Below are positions 48,155 to 55,554 of a stretch of 64,000 nt of DNA, in pieces. The notes below the pieces were generated by a model that was not told the DNA's origin, searched no databases, and was given only the letters and a program-made list of their open reading frames with translations. Source of the DNA: Streptomyces sp. CG 926 (GTDB lineage: Bacteria > Actinomycetota > Actinomycetes > Streptomycetales > Streptomycetaceae); assembly GCF_003148825.1 (NCBI RefSeq), contig NZ_QGGZ01000010.1, forward strand, positions 310,001 through 374,000. The letters are read 5' to 3'. The position numbers were made by a program, and so were the translations under genes. The stretch's first letter is position 1. The number at the start of each line of letters is the position of its first letter.

Positions 48155-49723
48155 CTAGCGACCGAGGACGGCCATCGCCGCGTTGTGCCCGGGGACTCCG
48201 CTGACGCCGCCGCCGCGGACCGCGCCCGCCCCGCACAGCAGGACGTTGCGGTGGGCGGTCTCCACGCCCCACCGGCCGCCCTGGTCGGCGTAGGGCCAGG
48301 ACAGGTCCCGGTGGAAGATGTGGCCGCCGGGCAGCCGCAGTTCGCGTTCCAGGTCCAGCGGGGTCTTCGCCTCGATGCAGGGGCGGCCGTCCGCGTCGAA
48401 GGCGAGGCAGTCGGTGAGCGGTTCGGCCAGGTGCGCGTCGAGCTGCGCGAGGGTGGCCGTCAGGAGCACCTCGCGGGCCTGCTGGTTGTCGTGTCCGAAG
48501 AGCCTGGCCGGGGCGTGCAGGCCGAAGAGGGTGAGGGTCTGGTAGCCCTGCTCCACCAGGTCCGGGCCGAGGATCGTCGGGTCGGTCAGCGAGTGGCAGT
48601 AGATCTCCGAGGGCGGTACGGAGGGCAGTTCGCCGGAGGCGGCCTCCGCGTAGGCCCGGGCGAGTTCGGCGTAGCCCTCGGCGATGTGGAAGGTGCCGCC
48701 GAAGGCCTCGCGCGGGTCCACCGAGGTGTCCCGGAGCCGGGGCAGTCGCCGCAGCAGCATGTTGACCTTGAGCTGGGCGCCCTCCGGGGCCGCGGCCGCG
48801 CCTGCCGTCGGGGTCTCGCCGAGGAGTTCGGCCAAGGCCTTCGGCGAGGCGTTCACCAGGACCGTGCGGCCGACGACCCGGCCCTCTCCGGCCGCCGTGC
48901 GGAACACCACCTCGGCCGGAGCTACCCCGTCCGTGTCGATCCGCAGCACCTCGTGGCCGGTCGCGATCTCGGCTCCGGCGGCCCTCGCCGCCGCCGCGAG
49001 GGCGTCCGTCAGCGCCCCCATGCCGCCGACCGGGACGTCCCAGTCGCCGGTCCCGCCGCCGATGACGTGGTAGAGGAAGCAGCGGTTCTGCGCGAGGGAG
49101 GGGTCGTGCGCGTCGGCGAAGGTGCCGATCAGCCCGTCCGTGAGGACCACCCCGCGGACCAGGTCGTCGGCGAAGTTCCGCTCCACGGCCTGCCCGAGGG
49201 GTTCCTCGAAGAGCATCCGCCAGGCGGCCTCGTCGTCGATCCGGGCCCGCAGCTCGGCCCGCGTGGGCAGCGGCTCCGTCAGCGTCGGGAACACCTTCTC
49301 GGCGACCCGCCCGGTGCTCCCGTAGAAGGCCCGCCAGTTCTCGTACTCCCGCTCCGAGCCGGTCAGTCGTGCGAAGGACTCCCGCGTGCGCTGCTCGCCG
49401 CCGCCGACGAGCAGTCCGCCGGGCCGCCCGCCGCGCTCGGTGGGCGTGTACGAGGAGATCGTCCGGCGGCGTACCGCGAACCGCAGGTCCAGGTCGCGCA
49501 CGATCTTCGACGGGAGCAGGGAGACCAGGTACGAATAGCGCGAGAGTCTGGCGTCGACGCCCACGAAGGGGCGGCTGGAGATCGCCGCCCCGCCCGTGTT
49601 CCCGAGCCGCTCCAGGACCAGCACCGAGCGGCCGGCCCGGGCCAGGTACGCGGCGGCCACCAGGCCGTTGTGCCCGCCGCCCACGATCACGTCGTCGTAC
49701 ACGTCCCGCCCGAAGGTCGTCAT
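48155..49723 (-). CDS. Phytoene desaturase/PYROXD2-like FAD oxidoreductase
   Basis: A 522-aa flavin amine-oxidase-type protein. N-terminal FAD motif DVIVGGGHNGLVAAAYLARAGRSVLVLERLGNTGGAAISS; the middle GGMGALTDALAAAARAAGAEIATGHEV; C-terminal VLLCGAGAVRGGGVSGVPGHNAAM. Such proteins desaturate carotenoid-like or other polyunsaturated substrates, but no crt genes are nearby. ATG 49723 overlaps the kinase stop (ATGA), so it is translated with the kinase and may be its substrate or partner (inference). Confidence 0.88.
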   Translation of the reverse strand: MTTFGRDVYDDVIVGGGHNGLVAAAYLARAGRSVLVLERLGNTGGAAISSRPFVGVDARLSRYSYLVSLLPSKIVRDLDLRFAVRRRTISSYTPTERGGRPGGLLVGGGEQRTRESFARLTGSEREYENWRAFYGSTGRVAEKVFPTLTEPLPTRAELRARIDDEAAWRMLFEEPLGQAVERNFADDLVRGVVLTDGLIGTFADAHDPSLAQNRCFLYHVIGGGTGDWDVPVGGMGALTDALAAAARAAGAEIATGHEVLRIDTDGVAPAEVVFRTAAGEGRVVGRTVLVNASPKALAELLGETPTAGAAAAPEGAQLKVNMLLRRLPRLRDTSVDPREAFGGTFHIAEGYAELARAYAEAASGELPSVPPSEIYCHSLTDPTILGPDLVEQGYQTLTLFGLHAPARLFGHDNQQAREVLLTATLAQLDAHLAEPLTDCLAFDADGRPCIEAKTPLDLERELRLPGGHIFHRDLSWPYADQGGRWGVETAHRNVLLCGAGAVRGGGVSGVPGHNAAMAVLGR

Positions 49724-51831
49724 GGCTCTTGGTAGCACACCTGGCCGAGTCGCTCCAGACAGTGTGCCTCGTCGGCGTGGGCCAGGACCGTGTCGGGGTG
49801 CTCGTCGCCGAGGGACCGTTCGCGGATCCCGGAGAGGTCGCGGTAGATGGGCAACGCCTCGTCCCAGCGGTCCAGCCGGCCCAGCCCGCCGGCCAGTTCC
49901 CGGCGGCTGACCAGGGTGTCCGGGTGCTCGGGGCCGAGCACCTCGGCCCGTAGGGCGCCCACCTGGCGGGCCTCGGCCACCGCTTCCGCCCAACGCTCCA
50001 GGCGGCCCAGGTTGACCCCGAGGACGTGCCGGGCGCGCAGCGTCTCGGGGTCGGTGACCCCGTAGGCGCGGGTGCGGTCGCGGACCAGGGCCCGGAACAG
50101 GTCGAGGGCCTGGGCGCTCTTCCCGGTGCGGCCCAGCGCGATGCCGACCTCGTAGCGGGCGGCCAGGGTGTCCGGGTGGTCCCGGCCGAGGGCCCGTTCC
50201 CGGACGAGGGCGACCTCGTGGAAGGCGACCAGGGCTTCCTGCCAGCGGTCCAGGCGGCCGAGCGCGTACGCCGCCTCGTACCGGGTCAGCAGGGTGTCCG
50301 CGTGCTCGGCGCCCAGGACGGCGGCCCGGTCGGCGGCGACCTCGGCGGCGGTGGCGTGGGCGTCCTCGAACCGGCCCAGGGCGCCCAGCGCGCAGGCCAG
50401 GTTGTGCCGGCAGCGCAGGGTGTCGGGGTGGAGCGGGCCCATCGTCCGCTCACGGGCGACGAGCACCGCGCGGTAGACGTCGTGCGCCTCCTGGTGGCGC
50501 CCGAGCCGGCCCAGCTCGTACGCCGTCTCCTGGCGCGCCGCGAGGGTGTCGGCGTGGTCGGCGCCGAGTACCCGCGTGCGCCCCTCGGCCACGGCGGAGT
50601 ACCCGGCGAGCGCCTCCGCGGGCCGACCCTCACGGCTGAGGGCGTACGCGCGCGCGTGGCCGGCGGCGAGCGCGTCGGGGCCGCTGCCGCGCGGGCCGGC
50701 GGGGCGGGGGAATCCGTACGCGGCGGTGAGCCGCGGGTCCTCGGCGGGCGCGGGTCGCACGATGGTGGTGGTGCCGGGGTGGACCGGGGGGTACGCGTCG
50801 CGCGGGCGCGGCACCGCCGGCCGGCCGGCGGGGCGCGCGGCCGTCCAGGCTCCGGTGAGCACGGCCCATTCACCGCTCGCGGGCCGGGCGTCGATCCCGG
50901 CCTTGCGTCCGGCGGTCATCCCGCGGGCCCAGGGCGGGAGCGGGGCCTGGGCGCCGGGCAGCCCGCCGGGTCCCAGCCGTGCCTCGACGAGCCGGCGGTG
51001 CACGTGGCGGGCGTCGCCGGGCCGGTCCTCGGGACGCTTGGCGAGCAGGTCCAGGACCACCTCGTCGAAGTAGCCGGGCAGCTCGGGGCGGTGCTCGCGC
51101 AGCGGTACGGGCGCGTTGTCACGGTGGCCGACCAGCACCGACCAGGAGTCGCCGAGGTCGAAGGGCGGGGCGCCGGTGGCGATCTCGTACAGGACGCAGC
51201 CGAAGGAGTAGAGGTCGCTGCGGTGGTCGACCTCGCCGCCCGCGATCTGTTCGGGCGACATGTAGTGCGGGGTGCCCATGGCCATGCCGCCGCCGGTGAG
51301 CTTGGCGGTGAAGCCGATGTCGTGGGCGAGGCGGGCGATGCCGAAGTCGCAGATCTTCACGGTGCCGTCGGTGAGCCGCATGATGTTGGCGGGCTTCAGG
51401 TCGCGGTGGACGACGCCCTGGTCATGGGTGTAGCCGAGGGCGGCGGCCATCTGTTCGGCGATGTCGACGACGACGTCCACGGGGAGCGGGCGGGTGTCGT
51501 TGTCCTCCAGGAGCTGGCTGAGATTGCGGCCTTCGAGGAGCTCCATGACGAGGTACAGGGGGCCGCCGGCGGCGCTGTCGTCACCGAAGTCGTGGACGAC
51601 GGTGACCCCGCGGTGCTGGAGGGAGGCGGCCACGCGGGCCTCGCGCCGGAACCGCTCGCGGAGCACCTGGGTGAAGTGGGCGTCCTGCTCGGCGCCGATC
51701 GGCTTGAGGCACTTCACGGCGACCTGTCGGCCCAGCGACTCGTCCCGGGCGCGCCACACCTCGCCCATACCGCCGCGCCCGATCAGATCGAGCGACCGGT
51801 AACGGCCCTGGATCAGTCTGGACTCCGCCAT
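49720..51831 (-). CDS. Ser/Thr protein kinase with C-terminal TPR repeats
   Basis: A 703-aa eukaryotic-type kinase. Gly loop GRGGMGEVW (residues 18-26), Lys40 in VAVK, catalytic loop HRDLKPAN (142-149, Asp144), DFG in KICDFGIAR and SPEQ. After a Pro-rich linker, about seven 42-residue TPRs (for example ADTLAARQETAYELGRLGRHQEA) fill residues of about 380-703. There is no transmembrane segment or PASTA domain, so it acts in the cytoplasm and senses via TPRs. It sits between an MpaB-type oxygenase (26 bp upstream) and the FAD oxidoreductase (4-bp overlap). Confidence 0.94.
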   Translation of the reverse strand: MAESRLIQGRYRSLDLIGRGGMGEVWRARDESLGRQVAVKCLKPIGAEQDAHFTQVLRERFRREARVAASLQHRGVTVVHDFGDDSAAGGPLYLVMELLEGRNLSQLLEDNDTRPLPVDVVVDIAEQMAAALGYTHDQGVVHRDLKPANIMRLTDGTVKICDFGIARLAHDIGFTAKLTGGGMAMGTPHYMSPEQIAGGEVDHRSDLYSFGCVLYEIATGAPPFDLGDSWSVLVGHRDNAPVPLREHRPELPGYFDEVVLDLLAKRPEDRPGDARHVHRRLVEARLGPGGLPGAQAPLPPWARGMTAGRKAGIDARPASGEWAVLTGAWTAARPAGRPAVPRPRDAYPPVHPGTTTIVRPAPAEDPRLTAAYGFPRPAGPRGSGPDALAAGHARAYALSREGRPAEALAGYSAVAEGRTRVLGADHADTLAARQETAYELGRLGRHQEAHDVYRAVLVARERTMGPLHPDTLRCRHNLACALGALGRFEDAHATAAEVAADRAAVLGAEHADTLLTRYEAAYALGRLDRWQEALVAFHEVALVRERALGRDHPDTLAARYEVGIALGRTGKSAQALDLFRALVRDRTRAYGVTDPETLRARHVLGVNLGRLERWAEAVAEARQVGALRAEVLGPEHPDTLVSRRELAGGLGRLDRWDEALPIYRDLSGIRERSLGDEHPDTVLAHADEAHCLERLGQVCYQEP

Positions 51832-51857
51832 GTCTTAAAGCCGCCCCCGTTGTCGTG

Positions 51858-52763
51858 CTACGCCCTCCCCGGCCGGTCCAGTATGGCCGCTGATGTACGC
51901 AGTGTGTACGGCGAGGGGCGGCTCCCGGGGCCCACGCGGCGCATCGCTTTCAAGATGTGACCTGGAGGCAGCTGCCAGCGTAGACCTGCGGGAATGCTGC
52001 GCAGCACGCGCCCGGTGAGGCGCAGGCGTCGAGTGACGCTGCGCGGGGCCGGTGCGGGCCGCCCGTACAGCTGGTGCGCCCAGCCCGGGAGGGAACCGTA
52101 CGCCAGGCCGGTGATCGGCGGCCACAGCAGGTTTCGGCCACGCACGAGAAGGGCAGGGACGGGCGGGCCGCGCAGGAAGTCGTCCACGGCGAGGGCGTCG
52201 GGGCCGGCGGCGAGTTCCGGGCGGATCCGTCGGAAGTACGCGGCGAGCCCGGCCGTGTCGGCGGGCACCTCGGCCGGGTCGAGTCCGACGAGGCGGGCTC
52301 CCACGCGGTTCTCGTCGACGTAGCGGTCGGCCTGGGCGGCGGTGAGACGGACGCCGGAGCGGCGCAGTACGTGCAGGAAGCTGTCGATCTGCGCGCAGTG
52401 GATCCACAGCAGCAGCTCGGGGTCGTCGACGGGGAAGCGTTCGCCGGTGTCCGGATCGGTGGCGGACAGTTTGCGGTGGATCGTGCGGACGCGGAGGCCG
52501 GCACGCTCGGCGGCCTCGCTGGTGCCGTAGGTGAGGGTGCCGACGAAGTCGGCGGTGCGCAGCAGCCGTCCCCAGGCGTCCTGCCGGAAGTCGGAGTTCT
52601 CCATGACCCCGCGGACGGCGCGCGGATGCAGGGCCTGGAGGTAGAGCGCGCGGAGCCCGGCGATCCACATCATCGGGTCGCCGTGGCACTGCCAGGTGAC
52701 GGACGACGGACCGTACAACCCCGGATCGGCGCCGGGGCGCGGTCCGGTCCCGGTGGTCCCCAT
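51858..52763 (-). CDS. Oxygenase MpaB-family protein (DUF2236/latex-clearing type)
   Basis: A 301-aa heme-binding-type protein of the MpaB/Lcp superfamily: GPSSVTWQCHGDPMMWIAGLRALYLQALHPRAVRGVMENSDF, DDPELLLWIHCAQIDSFL, and WAHQLYGRPAPAPRSVTRRLRLT. Likely His heme ligands are in LHPRAV and LWIHCA. Members oxidise isoprenoid or fatty substrates. GGGGAGG six bases before ATG 52763. First gene of the unit with the kinase and the FAD oxidoreductase. The substrate and link to signalling are unknown. Confidence 0.85.
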   Translation of the reverse strand: MGTTGTGPRPGADPGLYGPSSVTWQCHGDPMMWIAGLRALYLQALHPRAVRGVMENSDFRQDAWGRLLRTADFVGTLTYGTSEAAERAGLRVRTIHRKLSATDPDTGERFPVDDPELLLWIHCAQIDSFLHVLRRSGVRLTAAQADRYVDENRVGARLVGLDPAEVPADTAGLAAYFRRIRPELAAGPDALAVDDFLRGPPVPALLVRGRNLLWPPITGLAYGSLPGWAHQLYGRPAPAPRSVTRRLRLTGRVLRSIPAGLRWQLPPGHILKAMRRVGPGSRPSPYTLRTSAAILDRPGRA

Positions 52764-52917
52764 CGCGTACCTCCCCGTCGCAGGCGCCCGGCGTCTCCAG
52801 CCTACCGATCCGGGGCGGCCGTGGGCGGGACCTCGGGGGCCGCCGAGCACCGACGAGGGCCTCGGCGAGAGCGTCGGGGCGGGCTCGGCGGGGGCCTCGG
52901 CGGCATAGAGTTGCGGC

Positions 52918-53310
52918 GTGCAGCTCTACACGATCGGCGAGGCCGCCCAACTCCTCCGCGTCAGCACCGACACCGCCCGCCGCTGGGCGGACGCGGGCCG
53001 CTTCCCGACCCTGCGGGAGGGCAACAAGCGGATGATCGAGGGCGTGCATCTGGCCGCCTTCTGCGTGGCGCTCGCCCAGGAGACGGCCGAGGGGGACGGC
53101 GAGTCCGCGACCTCGGCGCGCAACGCGCTGCCCGGGATCGTGACGGCGGTGACGCTCGGCGAGGTCGCCGCCCAGGTCGAGATCCAGGCCGGCCCGCACC
53201 GCGTGGTCTCCCTGCTGACCCGCGAGGCGGTCGAGGAACTCGGACTCGCGGTCGGTGTGCAGGCCGTCGCCCGGGTGAAGTCCACCAGCGTCCACATCGA
53301 CCTCGACTGA
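52918..53310 (+). CDS. HTH/TOBE-domain molybdate-binding regulator-like protein
   Basis: A 130-aa protein with an N-terminal excisionase/MerR-type HTH (MQLYTIGEAAQLLRVSTDTARRWADAGRFPTLREGNKRMIEG) and a C-terminal TOBE domain (SARNALPGIVTAVTLGEVAAQVEIQAGPHRVVSLLTREAVEELGLAVGVQAVARVKSTSVHIDL). Such small proteins bind molybdate or tungstate and may control its uptake. No modABC genes adjoin. Start is GTG 52918. Confidence 0.88.
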   Translation: MQLYTIGEAAQLLRVSTDTARRWADAGRFPTLREGNKRMIEGVHLAAFCVALAQETAEGDGESATSARNALPGIVTAVTLGEVAAQVEIQAGPHRVVSLLTREAVEELGLAVGVQAVARVKSTSVHIDLD

Positions 53311-53469
53311 CCGAGGCGCCGGGCGGCCCGGGCAGCGCAACTGCTCGCCCGTGGGCCCGATCTCCTGCGCGAGGAGCCCCACGTGGTCCGCGTAGGTGAG
53401 CACCGGTCGGACCGTGGTCGGCGATGGGCGGCGGGATCGGGCCGGTCCGGGCCATGACAGGGTGAAGGC

Positions 53470-54033
53470 ATGACGACGCACCACGAACCCTCGTACCCGC
53501 CCCACCCCCACCCCTGGTCGGACACCACCACGACCCACGCGGACCTCGTCGCGGCGAAGGCGCTCGTCTACGACCCCTGCGGATTCAGCTGCTCACAGCC
53601 GGTCCCGGAGGCGGAGAGCGCCGACTACGCCGCCCACACCTTCACCGTGGACGGCCTCTCCGTCCGGTTCCGCGCGGCGCGGACGACCCCGACGAAGGTC
53701 GGTCAGTTCGTCACCGTCTGGAAGCGCTCCCCGGAGGGTCCGATCCAGCCGTTCGACGCGGCGGACCCGGTGGACCTCTTCGTCATCAGTACGCGCGACG
53801 GTGAGCACTTCGGCCAGTTCGTCCTCCCGCTGGACGCCCTCCGCCGGCACGGTGTCGTATCGACGGACGGCTCCGGCGGGAAGCGCGCCTTCCGCGTCTA
53901 TCCACCCTGGGTGACCACCACCAACCGCCAGGCCGGCAGCGCGCAGAAGTGGCAGCTGGACCACTTCCTGCCGTTGCCCCGGCCCGAGGACGGTCCCGTC
54001 GACCTGGACCGCGCCCGGAAGCTCTACGCGTGA
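53470..54033 (+). CDS. MepB family protein
   Basis: A 187-aa protein of the MepB family (first named beside a staphylococcal MATE pump; function unknown). Conserved parts: FTVDGLSVRFRAARTTPTKVGQFVTVWKRSPEGPIQPFDAADPVDLFVIST and GKRAFRVYPPWVTTTNRQAGSAQKWQLDHFL. Soluble, cytoplasmic. Its stop overlaps the GTG start of the next VOC gene (GTGA), so the two are coupled. Confidence 0.9.
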   Translation: MTTHHEPSYPPHPHPWSDTTTTHADLVAAKALVYDPCGFSCSQPVPEAESADYAAHTFTVDGLSVRFRAARTTPTKVGQFVTVWKRSPEGPIQPFDAADPVDLFVISTRDGEHFGQFVLPLDALRRHGVVSTDGSGGKRAFRVYPPWVTTTNRQAGSAQKWQLDHFLPLPRPEDGPVDLDRARKLYA

Positions 54034-54452
54034 GCAGCCGGCCGGCCGGCGGGACGCTGCATCACATCGAGCTGTGGGTGCCGGACCTCGACCGGGCGAT
54101 CGCCTCGCTCGGCTGGCTCCTGGAGACCCTGGGACACACTCCGTACCAGCACTGGGCCGACGGCCGCAGCTGGCGCCTCGGATCGACCTACCTGGTCGTC
54201 GAACGGTCCCCGGCCCTCACCGCCGACCGGCACGACCGCTGTCGGCCGGGGCTGAACCACCTGGCCTTCCACGTGGAGGACGCGGCCTCGGTCGACCGTC
54301 TGGCCGAGGAGTCGACCCGCCACGGCTGGCACCTGATGTTCCCGGACCGACACCCCCACGCCGGCGGACCGCGGCACTACGCCGCCTACCTGGAGAACAC
54401 GGACGGCTTCGAGGTCGAGCTCGTCGCGATCCCCTCTCCCCAACCGAAGTGA
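54030..54452 (+). CDS. VOC family protein
   Basis: A 140-aa glyoxalase-fold protein: TLHHIELWVPDLDRAIASLGWLLETLGHTPYQHW, then RPGLNHLAFHVEDAASVDRLAEES and YAAYLENTDGFEVELVA. The putative metal ligands are His in HHIELW and NHLAF, and Glu in EVELV. Starts with GTG 54030, overlapping the MepB stop by four bases. Confidence 0.9.
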   Translation: MSSRPAGGTLHHIELWVPDLDRAIASLGWLLETLGHTPYQHWADGRSWRLGSTYLVVERSPALTADRHDRCRPGLNHLAFHVEDAASVDRLAEESTRHGWHLMFPDRHPHAGGPRHYAAYLENTDGFEVELVAIPSPQPK

Positions 54453-54472
54453 GGGAAAGAGCAATTCACCCG

Positions 54473-54484
54473 TACTCCGGAGTA
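54473..54484. promoter_or_regulatory. 12-bp palindrome TACTCCGGAGTA before the CHAT module
   Basis: Perfect palindrome 96 bp upstream of the first small gene of the module, followed by a TACCAT hexamer (54512-54517) that could be a -10 box. Operator function is inferred from position. Confidence 0.4.
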
Positions 54485-54579
54485 GTCGGGCAGTGGGTGC
54501 CTACCATGGTTCACGAAGCGTCCGACGCCTAGGGCGCCGGCACGCCGACCCCGTCCGACCCCAGCTCGCGGGAGCCCTC

Positions 54580-54783
54580 ATGCCCAGTCCCCGGATGCCT
54601 GACGACGCCGAGACGGAACCCGCCGAGGACCTGACCTCGGACGGCCACCGCGCCACCGACATGCCCTCGCTCGGCGACCCCGCCCGTATCGCGCTGCCGG
54701 ACCCGTTCGCCGAAGCGGACGCCGAACTGCTCAGACAACCGGCGCAGTCCGTGGAACCCGAACCGACCGACGACCGGTCCTGA
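54580..54783 (+). CDS. Small acidic hypothetical protein, first gene of the CHAT module
   Basis: A 67-aa acidic, Pro/Asp/Glu-rich, probably disordered protein (MPSPRMPDDAETEPAEDL ... EPEPTDDRS). No domain recognised. GGGAG five bases upstream sets the ATG. It is 33 bp before the DUF6338 gene on the same strand and could be a regulator or a cleavage substrate of the downstream CHAT protease; this is speculation from position. Confidence 0.6.
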   Translation: MPSPRMPDDAETEPAEDLTSDGHRATDMPSLGDPARIALPDPFAEADAELLRQPAQSVEPEPTDDRS

Positions 54784-54816
54784 CCCGAGCCGGAGCGGCC
54801 GACGCGAGCACCTCCG

Positions 54817-55554
54817 ATGCCCACGACGTTCACCGCCCTCGCCGTACTCCTGGCGGCGGCGGCTCCCGGATACGCGTTCGTCCGTATCGTCGAAGTCAAA
54901 GTCCCCCGGAGGCGCCGGAGTTCCGTGATGGAACTCGTGGACCTGATCTGTGTCGGAGCCGCCGGCAGTGTCGTCGCCGTCTTGGCGGTCCTCGTCCTGG
55001 CCCGTCGGTGGACGGCTCTGCTCCCCCTGGAGGGGCTGCTCCTCGGGACCTCCTACGTACGCCCGCACATCTGGCAGGCCATCTGGTCCGTCGTGCTCGC
55101 GTTCACCGTGAGCGTCGGCCTGTCCGTCGCGGCCGGCCTCGGGGAGGTCCGGCGCCGGCGGTCGGCCACCCGCAGCACCTCCGCCTCCGCCCTCCACCGG
55201 GTCGCCGAGACGACGCCTGCGGGACTCCACCCCTTCCTCGCGGTGCACCTGGCCGACGGCCGGGTGTGGGAGGGCTTCCTGAAAGGCATGGACGACGAGC
55301 GTGGCCCTCTCGGTGAGGGCGATCTCGTTCTGCAGGGGCCCCTCTCGGTCACCGTCCCCACCCGGGGCCGGGTCCGACACCCCGCTCAGTTCGCCGTACT
55401 GCCCGGATCGCAGATCGTCCTCGTGTACGGGTCCTACCTCCGCCCCGAGGCACGGGTGCCGTCACCGGCCGAGCCACCGACCGAGGCACCGCCCGACCCA
55501 CCGGACACCCCGCACCCACCCCGTACCGTCGTCCCACCCGAGGCCATGCCATGA
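54817..55554 (+). CDS. DUF6338-family membrane protein
   Basis: A 245-aa protein with three N-terminal membrane segments (TFTALAVLLAAAAPGYAFV; LVDLICVGAAGSVVAVLAVLVLA; IWQAIWSVVLAFTVSVGLSVAAGLG), then a cytoplasmic beta-rich domain (HPFLAVHLADGRVWEGFLKG, SQIVLVYGSYLRPEA) that looks like an Sm-type barrel, as in DUF6338. The Pro-rich tail overlaps the CHAT gene by four bases (ATGA). It may tether or regulate the protease at the membrane. Confidence 0.78.
   Translation: MPTTFTALAVLLAAAAPGYAFVRIVEVKVPRRRRSSVMELVDLICVGAAGSVVAVLAVLVLARRWTALLPLEGLLLGTSYVRPHIWQAIWSVVLAFTVSVGLSVAAGLGEVRRRRSATRSTSASALHRVAETTPAGLHPFLAVHLADGRVWEGFLKGMDDERGPLGEGDLVLQGPLSVTVPTRGRVRHPAQFAVLPGSQIVLVYGSYLRPEARVPSPAEPPTEAPPDPPDTPHPPRTVVPPEAMP

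Noticed and set aside
54473..54517. Firm promoter call for the CHAT module
   Set aside because: Only a TACCAT hexamer and a palindrome are visible; no matching -35 box at a good distance.
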